Made by a program: the position numbers and the translations under genes. Source: an uncultured Rhodospirillaceae bacterium (GTDB taxonomy: Bacteria; Pseudomonadota; Alphaproteobacteria; UBA8366; GCA-2717185). From it: 42,707 nucleotides of DNA. The notes under the pieces are model-generated. The model saw nothing but the letters and a program-made list of their open reading frames with translations, was not told the DNA's origin and made no database searches. Below, piece after piece: positions 1 to 8,744 of this stretch (positions are counted from its first letter, which is position 1; each line of letters opens with the position of its first letter). The stretch covers positions 1-42,707 of the forward strand of contig CAJWOT010000006.1 in NCBI GenBank assembly GCA_913044215.1. Direction: 5' to 3'.

Positions 1-15
1 CCGTGTCGCCGCACG

Positions 16-528
16 TTACAAATGCCGGCGACATGGGCGCAATCTTCCGATATTCTCGCCCTTCCTACTTGCTGATATTATCGACCAGGAAATCCGAGAG
101 CGCGCCAATTCCAGCGCCGCGCCGCCGCCGAAGCAATAGCCCATGACAACTGCCTTGCCCGGCGAGGATTTTCGTGCGTCGCTAAGGCCGCCCAGGATTA
201 GGCTGCGCATCCGATCACGGTTTCTATAGAGTTTGCCCGTCTCGGCCTTTTTGGCTCCGGTTTCGACGGAACGGTTGCCCTTACCGTACAGATCGACGGC
301 GAACGCGTCGTAGCCCATCGAAGCCAGCATGTCGGCCCGCTTATGCTCGTACTCGGTCAGGCCGTCCCAGTCGTGAATAACCAGAACCAGCCCCTTCGAT
401 TGGCCGGCAGCCTTGGCCTTGTACCTCTCGAACGCTTCACCATTCACGGTGTAGTTCACAGTCTCGCCCGCCTGAGCAACGAACGGCATTGCCGCAACGA
501 TCATCGCGAAAGCCAGAGATCTCATCAT
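16..528 (-). pseudogene. dienelactone hydrolase family protein, internally deleted and frameshifted
   Basis: The reading frame opens with a signal peptide (cleavage likely after AQA, residue 20) behind a GAGGGAG ribosome site, then runs as an alpha/beta hydrolase of the dienelactone hydrolase family: VIHDW near residue 50, YDAFAVDLYGKG near 73-84 and the nucleophile elbow GYCFGG with Cys132. After ELARS (about 144) the frame loses all family resemblance and ends at 16. In another frame directly downstream of the same point the sequence reads ALSDFLVDNISK followed by TAG at 65-67, which looks like the natural C-terminus of such a hydrolase. The family is usually about 220-260 residues, so roughly 80-100 codons, including the catalytic Asp and His, seem deleted with an out-of-frame join. 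I treat it as a pseudogene; the start could be 528 or 525. It follows the folE-hisI operon after a 115-bp gap. Confidence 0.75.
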
Positions 529-643
529 TGTTCTCCCTCGTTCATGCGCTTTATTGAAACAACCAAGCATCCACTCTCTTTTCCATAGGTTATTGTTTTC
601 GTTTTGCTGCGCCTAGTTCGGGGCAACATATGGGACGAGTCGA

Positions 644-925
644 CTACTGGATTGAAGTCGGCCGCTCGCCCGGACTTGATATCTCGCCAGCAAGGCGTTT
701 CAACATCATGACCACCCCGTCTGGTCCGTAAATCTGGACAAGCCGGGGCATCAACTCTGCCATGAGCGCCGCGAGGACCGTATCCGTCGGTATCCCCGCC
801 TTCTCCAAGCGCTCGATCAAGTCGCAAATTTGTTCGTGGGCTTCGGTAAAACGCGGCGGGAGGTCTTCGTCAGACACAGCGTCCACCGGATCCAACAGGT
901 CACTTTCAAGTTTTGGTGCAGGCAT
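644..925 (-). CDS. small conserved-looking protein in the folE-hisI operon
   Basis: A 93-residue protein whose ATG lies 10 bp past the hisI stop, so it is almost certainly co-transcribed with folE and hisI. It begins MPAPKLESD, has an acidic N-terminal third (DPVDAVSDEDLPPRF), then two predicted amphipathic helices (EAHEQICDLIERLEKAGIPTD and a hydrophobic stretch LAALMAELMPRLVQIYG). No signal peptide, membrane segment or metal-binding cysteine cluster is visible; there is one Cys. I do not recognise a family. Its position in a Zur-controlled operon suggests a role in zinc-limited growth or assistance to one of the two cyclohydrolases; that is inference only. Confidence 0.7.
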   Translation of the reverse strand: MPAPKLESDLLDPVDAVSDEDLPPRFTEAHEQICDLIERLEKAGIPTDTVLAALMAELMPRLVQIYGPDGVVMMLKRLAGEISSPGERPTSIQ

Positions 926-935
926 GGCTGCGATC

Positions 936-1439
936 TCAAAGCCGGGTAGGGTTCGGCGCATCGCCGTAGACTTCCGTCGGATCGAAGACCCGGTCTTTTT
1001 CCTCAAAAACCAGCCGGGCCGGCGCGTCGGAAGGACCGCCAAGCTCGATGGACCGGTAGAAGCAAGAGCGGTAGCCGACATGGCAGCTGGCGCCGTCGCC
1101 GGCGACACGCACGCGCAGCCAAACGGCATCCTGATCGTCGTCAATGCGGATTTCGACGACCTGTTGAACCAAGCCGCTTGTCGCACCCTTGTGCCAGAGA
1201 CATTCCCGGCTCCGGCTCCAGTAGTGCGCTTCGCCTGTCGCGATCGTCCGCTCGAGCGCAACACTATTCATATAGCCTAGCATCAGAACGTCGCCGGTCT
1301 GGGCGTCTGTCGTTACGCATGGGATTAGTCCGTTCCGGTCGAACTTCGGCGCCAGTGCGTTGCCTTCTTCGACTTGTTCGACCGTGCTGCGCGCCGCAAA
1401 GCGTGCCCCGCTTGCCTCGACATATTCTTTAGGATTCAT
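936..1439 (-). CDS. hisI: phosphoribosyl-AMP cyclohydrolase, variant zinc site
   Basis: HisI opens the adenine ring of phosphoribosyl-AMP, the third step of histidine synthesis. The 167-residue protein has the family core: GYMN near 55-58, HYWSRSR near 72-78, LWHKGATSG at 81-89 and [12 protein letters not shown] at 118-129. Characterised enzymes bind zinc with three cysteines, one in a DCD motif and two in ACHxGxxSC. Here Cys119 and Cys126 are kept, but the DCD cysteine is Asp101 (DDDQD, 100-104), and two residues are inserted before the CH motif. Zinc-sparing HisI paralogues are known in Zur regulons, and this gene sits in a Zur-box operon, so I read it as the zinc-starvation copy; a housekeeping hisI should exist elsewhere. 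The ATG at 1439 overlaps the folE stop by 11 bp (translational coupling); a TTG at 1463 is a less likely start. Confidence 0.93.
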   Translation of the reverse strand: MNPKEYVEASGARFAARSTVEQVEEGNALAPKFDRNGLIPCVTTDAQTGDVLMLGYMNSVALERTIATGEAHYWSRSRECLWHKGATSGLVQQVVEIRIDDDQDAVWLRVRVAGDGASCHVGYRSCFYRSIELGGPSDAPARLVFEEKDRVFDPTEVYGDAPNPTRL

Positions 1440-2082
1440 TTGCAGCGCTCCTAGGGTTGCCAATCATCGCCAGGAATTCCCGCCGCGTGGCCGTATCGTC
1501 GCGAAAAGCCCCCAACATACGGCTGGTCACCATGCTTACTCCGGGCTTTCGGATGCCCCGCGTTGTCATACATTGATGTGCGGCTTCGACGACCACGCCG
1601 ACGCCGCGCGGGTTCAGCACGTCCTGAATGGTGTCGGCAATTTGGGCGGTCAGCCGCTCTTGAATCTGCAAACGTTTGCCGAGAACATCGACGAGACGGG
1701 CGAGCTTGGAAATGCCGATGACGCGGCCGGCCGGCAGATATCCGATATGCACTTTGCCCAGGATGGGGACGATATGATGTTCGCAATGCGTTTCGAGCCG
1801 GATGTCGCGCAGGATGACGATTTCGTCATAGGCCGCGGTCTCCTCGAAAGTGGTCGTGAGCAGCTCAACAGGATCTTTGTCGTAACCGGCAAAGAACTCG
1901 TTATAGGCGCGGACGACCCGCTCGGGTGTTCCTCTCAGCCCCTCCCGGTCCGGATCGTCACCGGCCCATTCGATCAAAGTGCGGACCGCGGCCTCCGCTT
2001 CCGATTGGCTTGGCGGTGTGTGGCTGTCCGACTTTGAATGCGTTGCGGGCGTTTTTTGACGGTCCGCCACCGCTCCATCCAT
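1429..2082 (-). CDS. folE: GTP cyclohydrolase I (type IA)
   Basis: FolE converts GTP to dihydroneopterin triphosphate, the first step of folate synthesis. The 217-residue protein carries [13 protein letters not shown] (48-60), [13 protein letters not shown] (98-110), SKLARLVD (125-132) and [14 protein letters not shown] (167-180). The zinc ligands of the E. coli enzyme map to Cys100, His103 and Cys171, all present, so this is the ordinary zinc-type IA enzyme, not the zinc-independent FolE2. Start: ATG at 2082 behind GGAAGGA. An upstream TTG at 2100 is in frame but has no ribosome site. First gene of a leftward operon with hisI and a 93-aa protein, 63 bp from a perfect Zur box, so expression should rise under zinc starvation. 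A zinc-ligand-complete FolE under Zur control is unexpected; it may have relaxed metal choice. Confidence 0.95.
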   Translation of the reverse strand: MDGAVADRQKTPATHSKSDSHTPPSQSEAEAAVRTLIEWAGDDPDREGLRGTPERVVRAYNEFFAGYDKDPVELLTTTFEETAAYDEIVILRDIRLETHCEHHIVPILGKVHIGYLPAGRVIGISKLARLVDVLGKRLQIQERLTAQIADTIQDVLNPRGVGVVVEAAHQCMTTRGIRKPGVSMVTSRMLGAFRDDTATRREFLAMIGNPRSAANES

Positions 2083-2145
2083 CACGAATCCTTCCCGCAA
2101 GACTTTGCCAACTGTCGCCAGCTGGAGGTTGTTGTGTTAGAAAAA

Positions 2146-2165
2146 TGTAATGTTATAACATTACA
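2146..2165. promoter_or_regulatory. Zur box between folE and zur
   Basis: The sequence TGTAATGTTATAACATTACA is a perfect 20-bp palindrome centred in the 111-bp gap between the divergent folE (ATG 2082) and zur (GTG 2194). It matches the proteobacterial Zur operator pattern (an ATGTTATA/TATAACAT core) closely. Its position lets one zinc-loaded Zur dimer pair repress both folE-hisI and zur itself. Confidence 0.9.
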
Positions 2166-2193
2166 AATAGAATAAGCAATTTGAGACGTAACC

Positions 2194-2694
2194 GTGACGG
2201 CCCACACGCCGCAACCCTGTATAGACCCAGAATGCCGAGGCCAACACGATCCCGATGAACGGCTCGCGTTGGCAATATCGATTTGCGAGGCACGCGGTGT
2301 GAGGCTGACCAAGAGTCGGCGGCTAATTTTGGAGCTGCTATGGAAATCAGGCAGACCGACAGGCGCGTACGAGCTCGTCAAATCAATGCAGCATACAGGG
2401 ATTGAATCGGTCGGACCGCCTACCGTCTATCGGGCCCTGGAATTCCTGATGAAGCAGGGACTCGTCTCGAAGATTGAAAGCCGTAACGCCTACATCCCTT
2501 GCACCCACCCGGAACGCAATCACATCTGCTTATTCTTCCTTTGTGGAAGTTGCGGGAATTCTGTCGAGTTTGAGGATCAGAGGCTGGAACGCTTGATTGC
2601 CGAGAACGCCGCGCAGCTGAAGTTTAAGGCGGCCCGCCGTGTTGTCGAGGTCGAGGGCATTTGCGAACGCTGCTTGACGGCAAGCGGAGCCTGA
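2194..2694 (+). CDS. zur: Zur-type Fur family zinc uptake regulator
   Basis: A 166-residue Fur-family repressor, GTG start at 2194 (V-T-A-H-T-P). The winged helix spans about residues 25-95 (RLTKSRRLILELL, then GPPTVYRALEFL recognition helix). The dimerisation half has the regulatory histidine-rich segment HPERNHICLF and two CxxC pairs, FLCGSCG and GICERC, that form the structural zinc site. An additional N-terminal cluster C-x4-C-x3-H (CIDPECRGQH) is present. Zur represses zinc-uptake and zinc-sparing genes when zinc is plentiful. The perfect palindrome just upstream and the divergent folE-hisI operon support Zur rather than Fur or PerR, and indicate autoregulation. It is not next to znuABC here, as it often is in other genomes. 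Confidence 0.9.
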   Translation: MTAHTPQPCIDPECRGQHDPDERLALAISICEARGVRLTKSRRLILELLWKSGRPTGAYELVKSMQHTGIESVGPPTVYRALEFLMKQGLVSKIESRNAYIPCTHPERNHICLFFLCGSCGNSVEFEDQRLERLIAENAAQLKFKAARRVVEVEGICERCLTASGA

Positions 2695-2750
2695 GAAAAC
2701 AAGTGCTATGCCATCTGGAGACCTGTTTGTTTTGAATGTGCCTTTGACCG

Positions 2751-2768
2751 GTCCTGGATTGCCAGGAC
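2751..2768 (+). terminator. possible terminator hairpin after zur
   Basis: GTCCTGG and CCAGGAC form a perfect 7-bp stem around a 4-base loop (ATTG), 56 bp past the zur stop. It is not followed by a convincing T-run, so it may be a weak terminator or only a 3'-end hairpin. Confidence 0.4.
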
Positions 2769-2787
2769 TACCCAAGAGTTAATTTAC

Positions 2788-2943
2788 TCAAGGCTCTGCG
2801 GCAGGGCTGTGACCAGCGACTAACGCTCCCAAATCGGAACCCCACTCCGCCAACGCTTCGAACAAGCGGTTCGAAGTTACTCCTATCGGGCGCGCCAGTA
2901 TTTCCCATGTAGAGCCGTTCGCCGCGGGCTTGTTGCCCGGGCG
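2788..2943 (-). pseudogene. gene remnant A, 3' end of an unrecognised small gene
   Basis: An open frame of 51 codons with no plausible start, reading RPGNKPAANG then STWEILARPIGVTSNRLFEALAE. Its core is homologous, codon for codon, to the frame at 13906-14100: GSTW-x2-L-x2-P-x3-TSNRL-x2-xLAE is shared. The upstream part is broken by a stop at 2944-2946 where the other copy continues. I recognise no family. It lies between zur and ureG, just outside the urea operon. Confidence 0.55.
2850..2940 (+). repeat. direct repeat copy 1 flanking the urea operon
   Basis: Aligns without gaps to 13944-14034 in the same orientation; by hand count 71 of 91 positions match (78%). The most conserved blocks are CGGTTCGAAGTT and TCGCCGCGGGCT. 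It is contained in gene remnant A. Confidence 0.8.
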
Positions 2944-3024
2944 TTACGCTGTTTCAAAGTAATTTCAATCTAATGCCGCGCGAGAGATTTGTTCTGCGAG
3001 AGATCGTTCGGTCCTTGCAATTTA

Positions 3025-3669
3025 TCAGGTGAGGTTCTGCCGCACCGTATCGTCTGGCAGCCCGCCCAATGAGACGATGAAGGCGGCGATATCCGACACG
3101 CCTTCACCCGCCTTCAGGTTCGTGAAGTAAAACGGTCGGTCGCCGCGCATCTTTTTCGCGTCCCGGTCCATCACGCTCAAATCGGCGCCGACCAGCGGCG
3201 CCAGATCGGTCTTGTTGATGATCAGCAGGTCCGACCGCGTTATGCCAGGCCCGCCCTTCCGCGGGATCTTGTCGCCGGCGGAAACGTCGATGACATAGAG
3301 CGTGATATCCGCCAGTTCCGGCGAGAAGGTCGCCGCCAGATTGTCGCCGCCGGACTCGATGAACACCAGCTCCAGCGCCGGGAAGCGCAGGTTCATATCG
3401 TCGATCGCGGCCAGGTTCATCGACGCGTCCTCGCGGATCGCGGTGTGCGGGCAGCCGCCCGTCTCTACGCCCATGATGCGGTCCGGCGTCAGTGCGCCGC
3501 TGCGGGTCAGGAATTCCGCGTCCTCGCGCGTGTAGATGTCGTTGGTGATGGCCGCGACCTCGTACCGGTCGCGCATCGTCTTGCACAAAGCGTCGGTCAG
3601 GGCGGTCTTGCCCGACCCGACAGGACCGCCGATGCCGACGCGAAGAGGGCCGTTGCTGCTCTCACTCAT
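3025..3669 (-). CDS. ureG: urease accessory GTPase UreG
   Basis: UreG is the SIMIBI-class GTPase that, with UreD, UreF and UreE, delivers nickel to apo-urease. The 214-residue protein has the P-loop GGPVGSGKT (14-22), the [13 protein letters not shown] segment with the metal-binding Cys73-Pro-His75, [16 protein letters not shown], and the guanine-specificity motif NKTD. Length is normal for the family. Its ATG overlaps the ureF stop in an ATGA. It is the last gene of the urt-ure operon; no clear terminator follows, and gene remnant A begins about 80 bp downstream. Confidence 0.97.
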   Translation of the reverse strand: MSESSNGPLRVGIGGPVGSGKTALTDALCKTMRDRYEVAAITNDIYTREDAEFLTRSGALTPDRIMGVETGGCPHTAIREDASMNLAAIDDMNLRFPALELVFIESGGDNLAATFSPELADITLYVIDVSAGDKIPRKGGPGITRSDLLIINKTDLAPLVGADLSVMDRDAKKMRGDRPFYFTNLKAGEGVSDIAAFIVSLGGLPDDTVRQNLT

Positions 3670-4355
3670 GATCTGAACAACCTCGTATGTTGGGTTTCAT
3701 GTTGGACGGATACCCAGTCGGCGACGGGGGTTGCCGCGCCGAGCGTTTCCAGGGATTGCGCTTGCGCCGCGATGGCGGTCTCGGCCAGTACCGGCTCGAG
3801 TGCCGCCGTGACCCGCTGGCCGTCGGTCTGGCCCAGCGGCACGGCGCGGACCGCGGCGGATATCAGATTGGCGGCCACCGCATGCAAGAAGGCGGTCAGT
3901 GCCGTCTCCAAGGCTAGACCGTGGATCCGGCAGACCGCGCCCACGGCGACCGCATAGGCCGGCTTGCGTCCTTTCTCGGCGGCTAGCGCGACCAAACGGT
4001 CGATCCCGTCATGCGGCCAGGCGGTTTTGACCGTCTTCAGAAACGCCTCGCCCTGCGAGGCGCTTTCCAGCAACAGTTCCGGCGTCGGGCGCATTGCATC
4101 CGCCCAGTCGAGACAGTCCGCGAGCGCGTCTTCATCCGGTGCGGCGCGATGAGCGAGGCAGAAAAACGCGCTGTCGATCGCGCCGGAGCCGAAGCGGAAC
4201 AGGCCATCGAGCCAATCCTGCAGGGATGCCGCATCGCGCACGAGACCGGCCTCGACCGCGTATTCCAGTCCCGAAGAATAGGTGTAGGCGCCCACGGGAA
4301 ACGCCGGCGAAAGCCAGGCCGACAGCCGATATATGTCGCGCGCCGCGTCAGTCAT
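3666..4355 (-). CDS. ureF: urease accessory protein UreF
   Basis: UreF is the helical scaffold that recruits UreG to the UreD-urease complex and acts on its GTPase cycle. The 229-residue sequence starts [31 protein letters not shown], the UreF signature, and ends with the family's flexible basic tail ([11 protein letters not shown]). The ATG at 4355 overlaps the ureE stop by 8 bases (ATGACTGA); an in-frame ATG at 4367 is possible but starts inside the ureE His tail. Stop overlaps ureG start. Confidence 0.95.
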   Translation of the reverse strand: MTDAARDIYRLSAWLSPAFPVGAYTYSSGLEYAVEAGLVRDAASLQDWLDGLFRFGSGAIDSAFFCLAHRAAPDEDALADCLDWADAMRPTPELLLESASQGEAFLKTVKTAWPHDGIDRLVALAAEKGRKPAYAVAVGAVCRIHGLALETALTAFLHAVAANLISAAVRAVPLGQTDGQRVTAALEPVLAETAIAAQAQSLETLGAATPVADWVSVQHETQHTRLFRS

Positions 4356-4827
4356 GCGCGTGGTCATGGTCGTGATGATGGTGGTGGCCGCCGCCTTCAT
4401 AGGCGCCCCCTTCCGGGGTGAAGGGCGCCTGATGGCGTTTCGTCGTGCCGCCGAGACCCTGCACCATCGCCTCGATGACGTGGTCGTAGCGAAACCGGAT
4501 GCCGCCATCGTCGAGGATCTGGACCGGCAGGTGGCGGTTGCCGAGATGCCAGGCGAGGCGCACCGTCTCCCGTGCAGTCGCGCCATACACGTCGACAACA
4601 TCCTCCGGCGCCGCGGCCACGCGGACCCAGCTGTCATCTTCGAGCCGCAGCCCGTCGCCATCGCGCAGCAAGGTGGCCTTTTCGAGGTCGAGCAGGATCG
4701 CCTCGCCGCCATCGGTGGTGAGCCGCATGCGCCGGCGGTGCCTGTCGTCATAGGTCAGCGTCACCGAAGCGGCGGCGTTCTCGGCCGGCCAGGCGCCTGA
4801 ACTTTCGCTATGTATCGCCCGCTGCAT
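4348..4827 (-). CDS. ureE: urease accessory nickel metallochaperone UreE
   Basis: UreE binds nickel as a dimer and passes it to UreG for urease maturation. The 159-residue protein has the N-terminal peptide-binding domain (LTYDDRHRRRMRLTTDGGEAILLDL), the conserved WHLGNRHLPVQI segment with the nickel-binding His, and a C-terminal histidine/aspartate tail ([15 protein letters not shown]), the nickel-storage form of the tail. Start: ATG at 4827, one base after the ureC stop, in typical coupled spacing; a longer in-frame extension into ureC is not supported. Confidence 0.95.
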   Translation of the reverse strand: MQRAIHSESSGAWPAENAAASVTLTYDDRHRRRMRLTTDGGEAILLDLEKATLLRDGDGLRLEDDSWVRVAAAPEDVVDVYGATARETVRLAWHLGNRHLPVQILDDGGIRFRYDHVIEAMVQGLGGTTKRHQAPFTPEGGAYEGGGHHHHHDHDHAHD

Positions 4828-4828
4828 C

Positions 4829-6538
4829 TCAGAACAGGAAGTAGCGTTGCGCCATAGGGAGCTCCGTCGCCGGCTCACAGGTCAGCAGCTCGCCGTCGGC
4901 GCGCACTTCGTAGGTCTCCGGGTCCACGGACATGTCCGGCATGGCGTTATTAAGGATCATATCCGCTTTGCCGATCTGGCGGATGTCTTTGACCGGCAGA
5001 ATCAGGCTCTCCAGCCCGAGTTGGTCCGCGACGCCGGCCTCGGCCGCCGCTTGCGAAACGAAGGTGACCCGGCTCTGCTGCAGCGACCGGCCGAGCGCGC
5101 CGAACATAGGCCGGTAATGCACCGGCTGCGGCGTCGGGATCGACGCGTTGGGATCGCCCATGGCCGCGGCGGCGATGGTACCGCATTTCAGCACCAGGTC
5201 CGGTTTGACGCCGAAGAACATCGGTTTCCAAAGCACCAGGTCCGCCAGCTTTCCGACCTCGATTGAGCCGACATAGTCGGCGACGCCGTGCGCGAGCGCT
5301 GGGTTGATGGTGTATTTGGCGATGTAGCGCTTGGCGCGGAAATTGTCGTTCTCGCCGGTTTCCTCCGGCAGACGGCCGCGTTGCTTGCGCATTTTGTCGG
5401 CGGTCTGCCAGGTACGGATGACGACTTCGCCGACCCGGCCCATCGCCTGGCTGTCGGACGCGATCATGCTGAAGGCGCCGATGTCATGCAGGATGTCTTC
5501 CGCCGCGATCGTCTCGCGCCGGATGCGGCTTTCCGCGAAGGCGACGTCTTCCGGGATGTTGGGGTCGAGATGGTGGCAGACCATCAGCATGTCGAGATGC
5601 TCGTCGACGGTGTTGACGGTGAAGGGCCGTGTCGGGTTAGTCGAAGAGGGCAGCACGTTCGCCTCGCCGCACACCTTGATGATGTCCGGCGCATGGCCGC
5701 CGCCCGCCCCTTCGGTGTGGAAGGCGTGAATATTGCGGCCCTTGAAGGCGGCGATGGTGTTCTCGACGAAGCCGGACTCGTTCAAGGTGTCGGTGTGAAT
5801 CGTCGCCGCGATGTCCGTATCGTCGCAGACCGACAGGCAGGTATCGATCGCGGCCGGAGTCGTGCCCCAATCCTCATGCAGTTTCAGCCCGCAGGCGCCG
5901 CCGCGCACCTGTTCAAGCAGCGCTTCCGGCGTGGCGGCGTTGCCCTTGCCGTGAAAGCCGAGGTTCATCGGCAGCCCTTCCGCGGCCTGCAGCATGCGGC
6001 CGATATGCCAGGGTCCCGGCGTGCAGGTCGTCGCGTTGGTCCCTTCCGCCGGACCGGTGCCACCGCCCATCATGGTCGTGACGCCGCTCATCAGCGCATC
6101 GTCGACCTGTTGCGGGGAGATGAAGTGGATATGCACGTCGAGCCCGCCGGCGGTCACGATGCGGCCCTCGCCGGCGATCGCTTCCGTGCCCGGGCCGATG
6201 ACGATATCGACATCGGGCTGCACGTCCGGATTGCCGGCCTTGCCGATCGCCGCGATCTTGCCGTCCTTGAGGCCGATATCCGCCTTGATGATTCCCCAAT
6301 AGTCGAGGATCATCGCGTTGGTGATAACCGTGTCCACGGCGCCTTCGCTGCGGCTGCGCTGCGACTGGCCCATGCCGTCGCGAATGACTTTGCCGCCGCC
6401 GAACTTCACCTCTTCGCCATAGGTCGTCCGGTCCTCCTCAACCTCGATGAACAGGTCGGTGTCGGCCAGGCGGACCTTGTCGCCCACGGTTGGGCCGAAC
6501 ATCGCGGCGTAGGCGCCGCGCTCGATTTCGAAAGCCAT
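4829..6538 (-). CDS. ureC: urease alpha subunit
   Basis: UreC is the catalytic subunit of urease, which hydrolyses urea to ammonia and carbamate at a binuclear nickel centre. The 569-residue sequence keeps every active-site residue: nickel ligands His136 and His138 (DVHIHF), carbamylated Lys219 (GLKLHEDWG), His248 (ATIHTD), His274 (HAFHTEG) and Asp362 (SDSQAMGR), plus the mobile flap Cys321-His322. Numbering is offset by +2 from the Klebsiella enzyme throughout. It starts 3 bp after the ureB stop. The long open frames on the opposite strand are GC-codon shadows of this gene. Confidence 0.99.
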   Translation of the reverse strand: MAFEIERGAYAAMFGPTVGDKVRLADTDLFIEVEEDRTTYGEEVKFGGGKVIRDGMGQSQRSRSEGAVDTVITNAMILDYWGIIKADIGLKDGKIAAIGKAGNPDVQPDVDIVIGPGTEAIAGEGRIVTAGGLDVHIHFISPQQVDDALMSGVTTMMGGGTGPAEGTNATTCTPGPWHIGRMLQAAEGLPMNLGFHGKGNAATPEALLEQVRGGACGLKLHEDWGTTPAAIDTCLSVCDDTDIAATIHTDTLNESGFVENTIAAFKGRNIHAFHTEGAGGGHAPDIIKVCGEANVLPSSTNPTRPFTVNTVDEHLDMLMVCHHLDPNIPEDVAFAESRIRRETIAAEDILHDIGAFSMIASDSQAMGRVGEVVIRTWQTADKMRKQRGRLPEETGENDNFRAKRYIAKYTINPALAHGVADYVGSIEVGKLADLVLWKPMFFGVKPDLVLKCGTIAAAAMGDPNASIPTPQPVHYRPMFGALGRSLQQSRVTFVSQAAAEAGVADQLGLESLILPVKDIRQIGKADMILNNAMPDMSVDPETYEVRADGELLTCEPATELPMAQRYFLF

Positions 6539-6541
6539 TGC

Positions 6542-6853
6542 TCAGTCTCCCAGCGCGCCGTTGACGAGGCCGTTGAAGCCGAACACTTTCCGGTCCCCGG
6601 CCAGTTTCACCAATGTGACTTCGCGGGCCTGGCCCGGTTCAAACCGCACCGCGGTACCGGCCGGGATGTCGAGCCTATAGCCCTTCGCGGCATCGCGGTC
6701 GAAATTCAGCGCGGTATTGGTTTCGTGGAAATGATAATGCGAGCCGACCTGCACTGGTCGGTCGCCGGTGTTGGATACGGTCAGGGTCAAGGTCTCGCGC
6801 CCTTCGTTGAGGGTCAGCGTCCCTTCCTTGCAAATGACTTCACCTGGAATCAT
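6542..6853 (-). CDS. ureB: urease beta subunit
   Basis: A 103-residue small structural subunit that packs with UreA and UreC in the (ABC)3 urease. It begins [33 protein letters not shown] and has the signature [12 protein letters not shown] and [29 protein letters not shown]. Normal length, separate from UreA (not the fused Helicobacter form). Lies 11 bp after ureA. Confidence 0.98.
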   Translation of the reverse strand: MIPGEVICKEGTLTLNEGRETLTLTVSNTGDRPVQVGSHYHFHETNTALNFDRDAAKGYRLDIPAGTAVRFEPGQAREVTLVKLAGDRKVFGFNGLVNGALGD

Positions 6854-6864
6854 CGGGCGTTTCC

Positions 6865-7167
6865 TCAGCGGATCGGTTCGTGCACGGTGACGAGCTTTGT
6901 GCCGTCCGGGAAGGTCGCCTCGACCTGGATCTCATGCAGCATCTCGGCGATGCCCGGCATCACCTGATCGCGCCCGATCACGCCGGCGCCGTCTCGCATC
7001 AGCTCGGCGACCGTCCGGCCGTCACGCGCGCCCTCCACCACATAGTCGGAGATCAGGGCGATCGCTTCCGGATAGTTCAGCTTCACGCCGCGCTCCAACC
7101 GCTTGCGCGCGACCATGGCGGCCATGGCGACGAGCAGCTTGTCCTTTTCCCTCGGTGTAAGATTCAC
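6865..7167 (-). CDS. ureA: urease gamma subunit
   Basis: A 100-residue subunit of urease, starting with GTG ([12 protein letters not shown]) at 7167 behind a strong GGAGGAAA ribosome site. It has the family segments [19 protein letters not shown] and [35 protein letters not shown]. The frame is open farther upstream, but that extension runs into ureD and lacks family similarity, so the GTG start is chosen. It follows the ureD stop by 17 bp. Confidence 0.97.
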   Translation of the reverse strand: MNLTPREKDKLLVAMAAMVARKRLERGVKLNYPEAIALISDYVVEGARDGRTVAELMRDGAGVIGRDQVMPGIAEMLHEIQVEATFPDGTKLVTVHEPIR

Positions 7168-7184
7168 GTTTTCCTCCCCGATCC

Positions 7185-8054
7185 CTATACGTACCAGAGC
7201 CGCGGCAGGCTGGCCGGCAGACCGCCCGCGGTGCGGCGTATTTCTTTCCAAAACCGCTCGAACGCTCCCCGCAAGGCAAGCGGATCCGCGCTGAGCCAAC
7301 GTGCCACAAGAATATCGTGAAGGCAGGTCGCGCCGGCTCTCACCGTACCGCAATCCCCGGTCAGTTCCTTCGCGCGTTCAAGGTGCTCTGGCGCGTCCGG
7401 CCCGATATACAGCGCCGTCGCGTAAGCCCGGGCGCCGCCGAAACCGACCGGCGCGTCCAACTTTTCGATGATTTCGCCATCGACCTTCAGCGCGTCCGCC
7501 CAGACAAGGCGCCCGCCGCGCCGCACCGCCCAGCTGTCGCGCACGGAACCGCGCCGTATGACCTCGCCGCGCGCCAGCCGGCCGAAGACAACACATTCGC
7601 CTGCCATGATCCGCGCCGTCGGATCGGCCGCGATCCGGGTGCGGCGGGACAGGCGGGCGCCGTCGAACAGGATGGTTTCCTGCGGCAGCCATTCCAGCCA
7701 GCTATCGGGTCCCGCCTGCAAATCAATATCGACGACGCTGTCCGCCCCGGTCGAGCGATAGACTTTCTCCGCCGCCTGGCCAACCGCAACAGCCTTTGCG
7801 TTCGCCCCCAGCGTGACCGACATATCGAGCCGGTCGCCACCGACGAGGCCGCCGGAAATCGTCGTCACCGCCGCCAGCGGGGGCTCACCGGTTCCGCTGC
7901 GGGGAAACAGCACGCGCAACGGGCTCGCCTGATCCAAACCGGCCAGTCGAGTCGCACCTTCTTTGACGGCAAAGCGGACATGGGCATGACCCGTCATGCG
8001 CTGCAATCCGCCGGCCGATGGAGGTGCTTCAGACGGTGAGGTATCGACGTACAT
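7185..8054 (-). CDS. ureD: urease accessory protein UreD/UreH
   Basis: UreD binds apo-urease first and provides the tunnel through which nickel reaches the active site. About 289 residues; recognisable UreD segments are [12 protein letters not shown] near the N-terminus, [45 protein letters not shown] and FGRLARGE. I place the start at ATG 8054, overlapping the 3' end of urtE by 26 bp, because it keeps the family's QR-x2-G-x-A segment at a normal distance from the N-terminus; an ATG at 7997 would remove part of it. Its position directly behind the urt genes fuses transport and enzyme into one operon. Confidence 0.9.
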   Translation of the reverse strand: MYVDTSPSEAPPSAGGLQRMTGHAHVRFAVKEGATRLAGLDQASPLRVLFPRSGTGEPPLAAVTTISGGLVGGDRLDMSVTLGANAKAVAVGQAAEKVYRSTGADSVVDIDLQAGPDSWLEWLPQETILFDGARLSRRTRIAADPTARIMAGECVVFGRLARGEVIRRGSVRDSWAVRRGGRLVWADALKVDGEIIEKLDAPVGFGGARAYATALYIGPDAPEHLERAKELTGDCGTVRAGATCLHDILVARWLSADPLALRGAFERFWKEIRRTAGGLPASLPRLWYV

Positions 8055-8724
8055 CGCTTTCGACCATCTCTTCGCGCGTCCCCGAAAGTACGATCTCGCC
8101 GCGCTCCATGACAGCGAAAGCATCGGCCAGGTCGCGGGCGAACTCGAAATATTGTTCGACCAGCAGTATGGCCATATCCCCGCGGTCGCGCAGCAATCCG
8201 ATGACCCGTTCGATGTCCTTGATGATCGAAGGCTGAATGCCTTCGGTGGGTTCGTCGAGGATGAGCAGTTTCGGCCGCGTGACCAGCGCCCGCGCGATGG
8301 CCAGCTGCTGCTGCTGCCCGCCGGACAGGTCGCCGCCGCGGCGGTCGAGCATTTCGTACAGCACCGGGAACAGTTCGAAGATCTCGCCCGGGATGTTGCG
8401 CTCGGCACGCGGCAGGGGGGCGTAGCCGGTCTTGAGGTTCTCCATGACTGTCAGCAGTGGAAAGATCTCCCGCCCTTGCGGTACCGAGGCGATTCCCTTC
8501 CGTGTCCGCGCATGCGGCGGAAGGTTCGAGATCTCTTCGTCCTCCCACAGGATTTCGCCCTTGGCGATAGTCTGCTGCCCGACGACAGCGCGCAGCAAGC
8601 TGCTTTTGCCGACCCCGTTGCGGCCGAGAACGCAGGTCACGGCGCCACGGGCGGCCGACAGGGAAACATTCCGCAGCGCCTGGCTGGCGCCATAGAACAG
8701 ATCGAGGTGGGATACGGTCAGCAT
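8029..8724 (-). CDS. urtE: urea ABC transporter ATP-binding protein UrtE
   Basis: One of two ATPases of the high-affinity urea importer (branched-chain amino-acid type, HAAT). The 231 residues show Walker A GRNGVGKSS, Q-loop VPQGREIFP, signature LSGGQQQQLAIARAL, Walker B LLILDEPTEGIQ and the switch histidine region replaced by VEQYFEFA, as in LivF/UrtE proteins. Assignment to urea rather than amino acids rests on the adjoining urtABCD and ure genes. Confidence 0.95.
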   Translation of the reverse strand: MLTVSHLDLFYGASQALRNVSLSAARGAVTCVLGRNGVGKSSLLRAVVGQQTIAKGEILWEDEEISNLPPHARTRKGIASVPQGREIFPLLTVMENLKTGYAPLPRAERNIPGEIFELFPVLYEMLDRRGGDLSGGQQQQLAIARALVTRPKLLILDEPTEGIQPSIIKDIERVIGLLRDRGDMAILLVEQYFEFARDLADAFAVMERGEIVLSGTREEMVESDVRRYLTV

Positions 8725-8744
8725 CGTTGATTCAGATTGTCTCG

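Noticed and set aside
5288-6967. 559-codon open frame on the plus strand opposite ureC
   Set aside because: Antisense shadow of high-GC codons in ureC/ureB; arginine-, histidine- and alanine-rich with no family similarity, while ureC is fully conserved.
8055-8408. Upstream extension of the ureD frame
   Set aside because: It lies within urtE in another phase, is serine/arginine-rich and has no UreD similarity.
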